A stretch of DNA of 9,540 nt. It comes from Chloroflexota bacterium. Lineage in GTDB: Bacteria; Chloroflexota; Limnocylindria; P2-11E. The position numbers and the translations under genes are program-made. The notes beneath the pieces are model-generated. The model ran no database searches, had not been told where the DNA came from, and saw nothing but the letters and a program-made list of their open reading frames with translations. The stretch is taken from the NCBI GenBank assembly GCA_005889445.1, contig VBGS01000125.1, forward strand, positions 1-9,540, given 5' to 3'. Shown here in pieces: positions 6,860 to 9,540 of the stretch; within the stretch, counting starts at the first letter, position 1, and each line of letters opens with the position of its first letter.

Positions 6860-7078
6860 CTAGGCCTTGTGTCCGCCACCTCTCGCGAGCTCGAGCATGT
6901 CATACGCGGCCTCGGTCTCGCCACGCGCGCGAAGCTTTCGCGCGTACTCGGTGGCGATGGCCGCGCGGTCGGCATGATGGTCGATCTTCGTCACGAGCGC
7001 GATCGCTTCACGGTACGCGCGATCGGATGCAGCGTGATCGCCGCGCGCGTCCTCCGCGGCGCCGACCGCGCGAAGCGC
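6860..7078 (-). pseudogene. 3' remnant of the XRE-TPR regulator gene (duplicated copy)
   Basis: This stretch repeats the last 72 codons and TAG stop (6862-6860) of the intact regulator gene found at 7248-7466. It has no start and no HTH, and the sequence before it comes from polX in another frame. It retains the last TPR units with one change (Ile to Val near residue 369). An open frame of 167 codons does run from 7363 to 6860, but its first half is an out-of-frame reading of the regulator end and polX start, rich in Arg and Pro. I treat it as non-functional. Confidence 0.85.
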
Positions 7079-7236
7079 TTGGTCAGGGGCTCGCGCAGGT
7101 CGCGGATGGAGCGGGCGGCGGCGCGATAGGTGACGGCACGAAAGACGTTCTCGCCCTTGAGCTCGATGAGGTCGCCGATCTCGTCGAGGACATCCGCGAT
7201 CGCATCGTTGCCTACGGCTAACGCATCGAGGGGCAC
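6991..7236 (-). pseudogene. 5' remnant of polX, 81-codon truncated chimeric frame
   Basis: The duplicated GTG start (7236) and first 53 codons of polX are followed, after the join at 7077, by about 28 out-of-frame residues rich in Arg (beginning RFARSAPRR) and a stop at 6991. The peptide would keep the N-terminal helices of the PolX 8-kDa-like region but no helix-hairpin-helix, polymerase or PHP domain. Its start is 11 bases after the intact regulator's stop, the position the real polX once held, so it may still be translated. It would then occupy the coupled start site and leave about 140 bases to the true polX start. Confidence 0.8.
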
Positions 7237-7247
7237 GCCTGGGGATG

Positions 7248-8555
7248 CTAGGCCTTGTGTCCGCCACCTCTCGCGAGCTCGAGCATGTCATACGCGGCCT
7301 CGGTCTCGCCACGCGCGCGAAGCTTTCGCGCGTACTCGGTGGCGATGGCCGCGCGGTCGGCATGATGGTCGATCTTCGTCACGAGCGCGATCGCTTCACG
7401 GTACGCGCGATCGGATGCAGCGTGATCGCCGCGCGCGTCCTCCGCGGCGCCGATCGCGCGAAGCGCGCTCGACCGCTGCCGGTCGTCCTCGATCCTGGCG
7501 AGCACTTTCTCGGCGTGTGTCGCGGACGCCAGCGCGCCTTCCGCGTCGCCAGCGGCAAGAGCCGCTCGAGCGAGCTCCGTCTCCGCGACCGCCGCCATCC
7601 GGTCATCACCGATGGCCATCGCCCGCACCCGGCACTGCTCTGCGAACTCGCGCGCGACGTCGAGCTTGCCGCGATCCACGCTCACCGATGCCATCGACTG
7701 CAGCACGGAGAGCTCGAGCGTCGCATCGGAGAGTCGTTCGAGGAGGCCGCGCGCCCGCTCGTATGCGCCGATCGCACCGTCAAGGTCGCCCTCGTCGTAG
7801 AGCGATGCGGCGATACCCATATGGCTGCGAGCCGCGACCTCGAGCTCGGACGTTCGCGATGCCAGCGCGAGCGCGGACTCGTAGGTGGCGAGCGCCTTGG
7901 CGGTGCGCTCCAGTCTTCGATAGGTCGTGCCAAGCGCCAGGAGCAGCCGCGAGCGAAGCCGCGGGTCAACGATCTCGTGCCGCTCGACCAGATCGCGGGA
8001 GGCTTCGAAGGATTCGGTCGCGGCGACGAGCTGACCCAGATCGAAGTACGCGTAACCGCGGGCGTAGTGCAGCTTGGCGACGTCTTCCGCGTCCGCCGCC
8101 TGATCGAGGAGCCCAAGCGCCTCGGCGATGTGCTCGAACGCGCGTTCGGTGTCGTGGGTAGCGAGCTCCGCCGACACCAAGATGCGAAGCAGCTTTCCGC
8201 GCTCCCGCCGGGTCGGCGCGTGGCCGAAGGCGCTTTCCACCTCCTGTCGCACCGCGCGCCAGTCGGATCGCTCGGCGGCGGCCTCAGCGGCGACGCGGTG
8301 GTAGTGCACGCGCTTCGTCGAGGTGAGCGGCTGATCGCCGACGAAATACTCGATGCCCCGGCCAAGGCGGGCAGCGATGATCTGCAGCGAACGAAGCGAT
8401 GGCCGGACCAGCCCGGCTTCGACCTGAGAGATGAAGCCCTTGGTCAGCTCCTCGCCGGCAAGCTGCGCCTGGCTCAGGCCGAGCTCGCGCCGTGCGGCGC
8501 GAACGCGCTCGCCGAGTGTGACCGGCTTGTGAACGGTCTCAGGAAGACTCGCCAC
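7248..8555 (-). CDS. XRE-family HTH regulator with TPR-repeat sensor domain
   Basis: Predicted DNA-binding regulator of 435 residues. An XRE-type HTH lies at about 14-66 (LGERVRAARRELGLSQAQLA; FISQVEAGLVRPSLRSLQII). It is followed by TPR-like helical pairs from about 80 to 430, for example YARGYAYFDLGQLVAATESF (164-183), TYRRLERTAKALATYESALA (211-230) and SLYDEGDLDGAIGAYERA (251-268). This N-terminal HTH plus long TPR array is the architecture of RRNPP peptide receptors (PlcR, NprR, PrgX, Rgg); NprR is of similar length. The start is GTG 8555 with GGGGAG five bases upstream. The gene reads toward polX and acyP, and a short secreted-peptide ORF diverges from it, with inverted repeats between. 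Target genes and ligand are unknown. Its 3' end has been duplicated downstream. Confidence 0.88.
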   Translation of the reverse strand: MASLPETVHKPVTLGERVRAARRELGLSQAQLAGEELTKGFISQVEAGLVRPSLRSLQIIAARLGRGIEYFVGDQPLTSTKRVHYHRVAAEAAAERSDWRAVRQEVESAFGHAPTRRERGKLLRILVSAELATHDTERAFEHIAEALGLLDQAADAEDVAKLHYARGYAYFDLGQLVAATESFEASRDLVERHEIVDPRLRSRLLLALGTTYRRLERTAKALATYESALALASRTSELEVAARSHMGIAASLYDEGDLDGAIGAYERARGLLERLSDATLELSVLQSMASVSVDRGKLDVAREFAEQCRVRAMAIGDDRMAAVAETELARAALAAGDAEGALASATHAEKVLARIEDDRQRSSALRAIGAAEDARGDHAASDRAYREAIALVTKIDHHADRAAIATEYARKLRARGETEAAYDMLELARGGGHKA

Positions 8556-8584
8556 CGACGCTCCCCAGCGCTCCGATCTGTCTT

Positions 8585-8633
8585 GGAGACTGAACTGACA
8601 GGAATCCCGGGGTCCCTGCGCGAACCAGTCTCC
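8585..8633. promoter_or_regulatory. 8-bp inverted repeat between regulator and peptide genes, candidate operator
   Basis: GGAGACTG (8585-8592) and CAGTCTCC (8626-8633) are perfect inverted copies separated by 33 bases, in the 137-base space between the divergent regulator and peptide genes. One arm lies on the regulator side and the other just upstream of a possible peptide -10 box (GATACT, 8650-8655). An XRE regulator controlling itself and the peptide gene would be expected to bind here. Binding is inferred only from position and symmetry. Confidence 0.45.
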
Positions 8634-8640
8634 GTAGACT
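8627..8640. promoter_or_regulatory. Second dyad AGTCT-CCGT-AGACT sharing the operator half-site
   Basis: AGTCT (8627-8631) and AGACT (8636-8640) form a compact dyad that reuses the right arm of the larger inverted repeat, giving three AGTCT/AGACT half-sites in 56 bases. TAGACT (8635-8640) also resembles a -10 hexamer. This could be the core operator, a promoter element, or chance. Confidence 0.35.
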
Positions 8641-8649
8641 CACCCGCAG

Positions 8650-8655
8650 GATACT
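8650..8655 (+). promoter_or_regulatory. Possible -10 box for the secreted peptide gene
   Basis: GATACT lies 37 bases before GTG 8693, which would give a leader of about 30 bases carrying the GGGGAGG ribosome binding site. No convincing -35 is found 17 bases upstream; that place is occupied by the right arm of the inverted repeat, as expected for an activator- or repressor-controlled promoter. Confidence 0.3.
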
Positions 8656-8680
8656 CACGAGCAAGCGGTTGCGACAACCT

Positions 8681-8687
8681 GGGGAGG
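8681..8687 (+). promoter_or_regulatory. Strong ribosome binding site for the secreted peptide ORF
   Basis: GGGGAGG is placed five bases before GTG 8693. It is the clearest Shine-Dalgarno site in the window. It decides the start of the small ORF against an in-frame upstream TTG at 8669, which would lie on the wrong side of it. Confidence 0.75.
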
Positions 8688-8692
8688 ACGAC

Positions 8693-8851
8693 GTGAGACC
8701 GATCCGTCATCGGCTCGCACGAATCGCGGCAGCTGCGGCACTTCTGCTCATGCTCGCGGTCGCATTCGGCTCGCCGGCCAAGGCATGGGATGGCGAGGAC
8801 CTCGTCATGCCCGCTTCGGTCGACGACGGCGACGTCAAGCTTCCGCCGTAG
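8693..8851 (+). CDS. Small secreted peptide precursor, candidate signal peptide for the XRE-TPR regulator
   Basis: A 52-residue ORF with no family that I recognise. It has a textbook Sec signal peptide: basic n-region (RPIRHRLAR), an Ala/Leu-rich core (about 11-26) and an A-x-A site SPAKA ending at residue 31. The predicted mature peptide of 21 residues starts WDGEDL, is strongly acidic (six Asp/Glu, one Lys) and ends DVKLPP. There is no Cys, so it is neither a lipoprotein nor a disulfide peptide. GTG 8693 is fixed by the GGGGAGG site. It diverges from the XRE-TPR gene across a region with inverted repeats, the layout expected for a peptide pheromone and its receptor, but this role is inferred. 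It could instead be a decayed secreted protein or a small envelope peptide. Confidence 0.7.
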   Translation: MRPIRHRLARIAAAAALLLMLAVAFGSPAKAWDGEDLVMPASVDDGDVKLPP

Positions 8852-8884
8852 TAGCGACCCACGCTCGCGCCCGGACGGTCTCGC

Positions 8885-8890
8885 CATACT
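8885..8890 (+). promoter_or_regulatory. -10 box six bases before the 68-residue ORF
   Basis: CATACT is followed by six bases and then GTG 8897, with no Shine-Dalgarno site between. This spacing fits a leaderless transcript starting at or next to the GTG, similar to TAGTAT before ATG 4427. No -35 box is evident. Confidence 0.45.
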
Positions 8891-8896
8891 GATCGC

Positions 8897-9103
8897 GTGC
8901 CGGCGATATCCACGGACCGACGACAACGCATCGAGATCGACGGGGTGCCCTTCCTATTTCAGCACGGGTATCGCTTCGGGAAGGTCACCTACATCACCCG
9001 CCTCCCGCTCGGGAAGAACATGACGGTTTTCACGCCCGGGCATCTGTCCGCGAGCGAGGTCGAGGCGGTCGTCCGCGGCGACAACCCCTGGATGCTGGAG
9101 TGA
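8897..9103 (+). CDS. 68-residue protein of unknown function, upstream of dtd
   Basis: I do not recognise this small protein. It is polar and looks globular: a basic start (STDRRQRIEIDGVPF), a likely beta-rich middle (FQHGYRFGKVTYITRLPLGK) and an acidic helix near the end (SASEVEAVVRG) before NPWMLE. There is no signal peptide or membrane helix. GTG 8897 is supported by the nearby -10 box rather than a ribosome binding site. Its TGA stop (9101-9103) is one base from the likely dtd start, and GGAG near its end could serve as the dtd ribosome binding site, so the two are probably cotranscribed. Codon use looks like real high-GC coding sequence, but reality rests on context alone. Confidence 0.65.
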   Translation: MPAISTDRRQRIEIDGVPFLFQHGYRFGKVTYITRLPLGKNMTVFTPGHLSASEVEAVVRGDNPWMLE

Positions 9104-9104
9104 G

Positions 9105-9540
9105 CTGACGCGCGCGATCGTGCAGCGCGTTCGCTCGGCTTCGATCGACGTGGGCGACGAGCGCATCGGCGACATCGGACGCGGCATCGTGGTCCTGGTC
9201 GGGGTCGGCGTCGCGGATCGGCCTGAGGATGGCGAGCGCCTCGCTTCAAAGATCGCGGCTCTTCGGATCTTCGAGGACGAGAGCGGCAAGATGTCGCGCG
9301 CCCTCGCCGACGTGTCGGGAGCCGTGCTCGCGGTCCCGCAGTTCACCCTGTACGCCGACGTCCGTCACGGTCGTCGGCCTGACTTCGCCGGCGCCGCGCC
9401 ACCGGACCTGGGCCGGCGACTGTTCGATGCGTTCTGCGGGGTGCTCCGCGGCGCGGGGCTCGACGTTCGTCAAGGCCGCTTTGGCGCGGCGATGCGCGTC
9501 ACGATCGAGGCCGACGGACCGGTGACCATCGCCCTCGCGA
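9105..9540 (+). CDS. dtd: D-aminoacyl-tRNA deacylase (3' truncated by window end)
   Basis: Hydrolyses D-aminoacyl-tRNAs, and Gly-tRNA(Ala), to keep D-amino acids out of proteins. The translation begins TRAIVQRVRSASIDV and shows GRGIVVLVGVG, the KIAALRIFEDESGKMSR segment, QFTLYAD, GRRPDF, GRFGA and DGPVT, in the correct order for bacterial DTD. About 145 residues are present, so only the last few are missing. Two signature places differ: the SQ of the SQFTL motif is PQ, and the Asn of NxGPVT is Ala, while the catalytic Thr and the Gly-Pro pair remain. No ATG is present. CTG 9105 gives the full family N-terminus, with GGAG four bases upstream. GTG 9120 is the first standard start but would remove the first strand residues. 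Confidence 0.92.
   Translation, partial: MTRAIVQRVRSASIDVGDERIGDIGRGIVVLVGVGVADRPEDGERLASKIAALRIFEDESGKMSRALADVSGAVLAVPQFTLYADVRHGRRPDFAGAAPPDLGRRLFDAFCGVLRGAGLDVRQGRFGAAMRVTIEADGPVTIALA

Larger units (their letters stand above)
6689..7466. repeat. 388-bp direct tandem duplication across the polX/regulator junction
   Basis: Positions 6689-7078 recur at 7077-7466, offset 388, and I found a single mismatch when aligning by eye: C7066 against T7454. On the minus strand this is GTC (Val) in the remnant against ATC (Ile) in the intact regulator gene. The unit spans the first 53 codons of polX, the 11-base spacer and the last 72 codons of the regulator. Outer flanks differ, apart from GC at the crossover inside a loosely similar 10-mer (CGCGACGAGC and CGCGAAGCGC). 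Since 388 is not a multiple of three, frames shift at the join. Both full genes survive. Confidence 0.95.

Noticed and set aside
6860..7363. 167-codon minus-strand frame as a new chimeric gene
   Set aside because: Its first half is an out-of-frame reading of the regulator end and polX start, so it is a by-product of the duplication; no start signal is seen.
6689..7466. Insertion sequence or mobile element
   Set aside because: The repeat is direct and head-to-tail, contains only pieces of the two flanking genes, and has no terminal inverted repeats, transposase or target-site duplication.
7245..8696. 483-codon plus-strand frame opposite the regulator gene
   Set aside because: Antisense of the XRE-TPR gene, whose HTH and TPR content is clear; the frame also runs through the peptide promoter region.
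8852..8896. Terminator between the peptide gene and the 68-residue ORF
   Set aside because: I see no stable hairpin or T-run in these 45 bases, only the -10 box at the end.

Overview
High-GC bacterial window with frequent GTG starts, tightly overlapping genes and at least two promoter -10 boxes lying 6-9 bases upstream of a start codon, which is the layout of leaderless transcripts. A PolX with a PHP domain, a complete PurH and a GNAT/GT4/PIG-L cluster would fit Chloroflexota or a deep Actinomycetota lineage. That assignment is an inference from gene style and has no marker gene behind it. I see no rRNA, tRNA, CRISPR array or transposase.

Left part (1-2041, plus strand): the last 27 codons of a CelD-type GNAT acyltransferase, a MshA-like GT4 glycosyltransferase and a PIG-L/LmbE deacetylase are chained by overlapping start and stop codons (GTGA, then TGATG). 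This looks like one translationally coupled operon that builds and edits an acylated or amino-sugar glycoconjugate. Next comes a convergent minus-strand block. purH (complete, last two steps of IMP synthesis) is transcribed leftward into a short UvrC-like gene that has GIY-YIG and UVR parts but no second nuclease domain. Hairpins embed the stop codons of the deacetylase gene and of purH.

Middle (4411-6848): purH and a small three-helix membrane protein diverge from one TATA-like core whose -10 boxes overlap. The membrane protein gene meets an acylphosphatase gene tail to tail with overlapping stop codons. The acylphosphatase gene is downstream of, and overlaps by GTGA, a full-length PolX repair polymerase.

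Right part (6689-8851): the junction between polX and the upstream XRE-TPR regulator gene carries a 388-bp direct tandem duplication, nearly perfect with one mismatch. It leaves intact copies of both genes separated by a broken 5' piece of polX and a broken 3' piece of the regulator gene. Divergent from the regulator is a 52-residue ORF with a clear Sec signal peptide, a strong ribosome binding site and a short acidic mature peptide. The shared 137-bp intergenic region holds an 8-bp inverted repeat and a further dyad with the same half-site. Together these resemble a peptide/TPR-receptor (RRNPP-type) signalling cassette, and this is the most interesting candidate system in the window. The right edge holds a 68-residue unknown ORF followed by dtd (D-aminoacyl-tRNA deacylase), cut by the window end.
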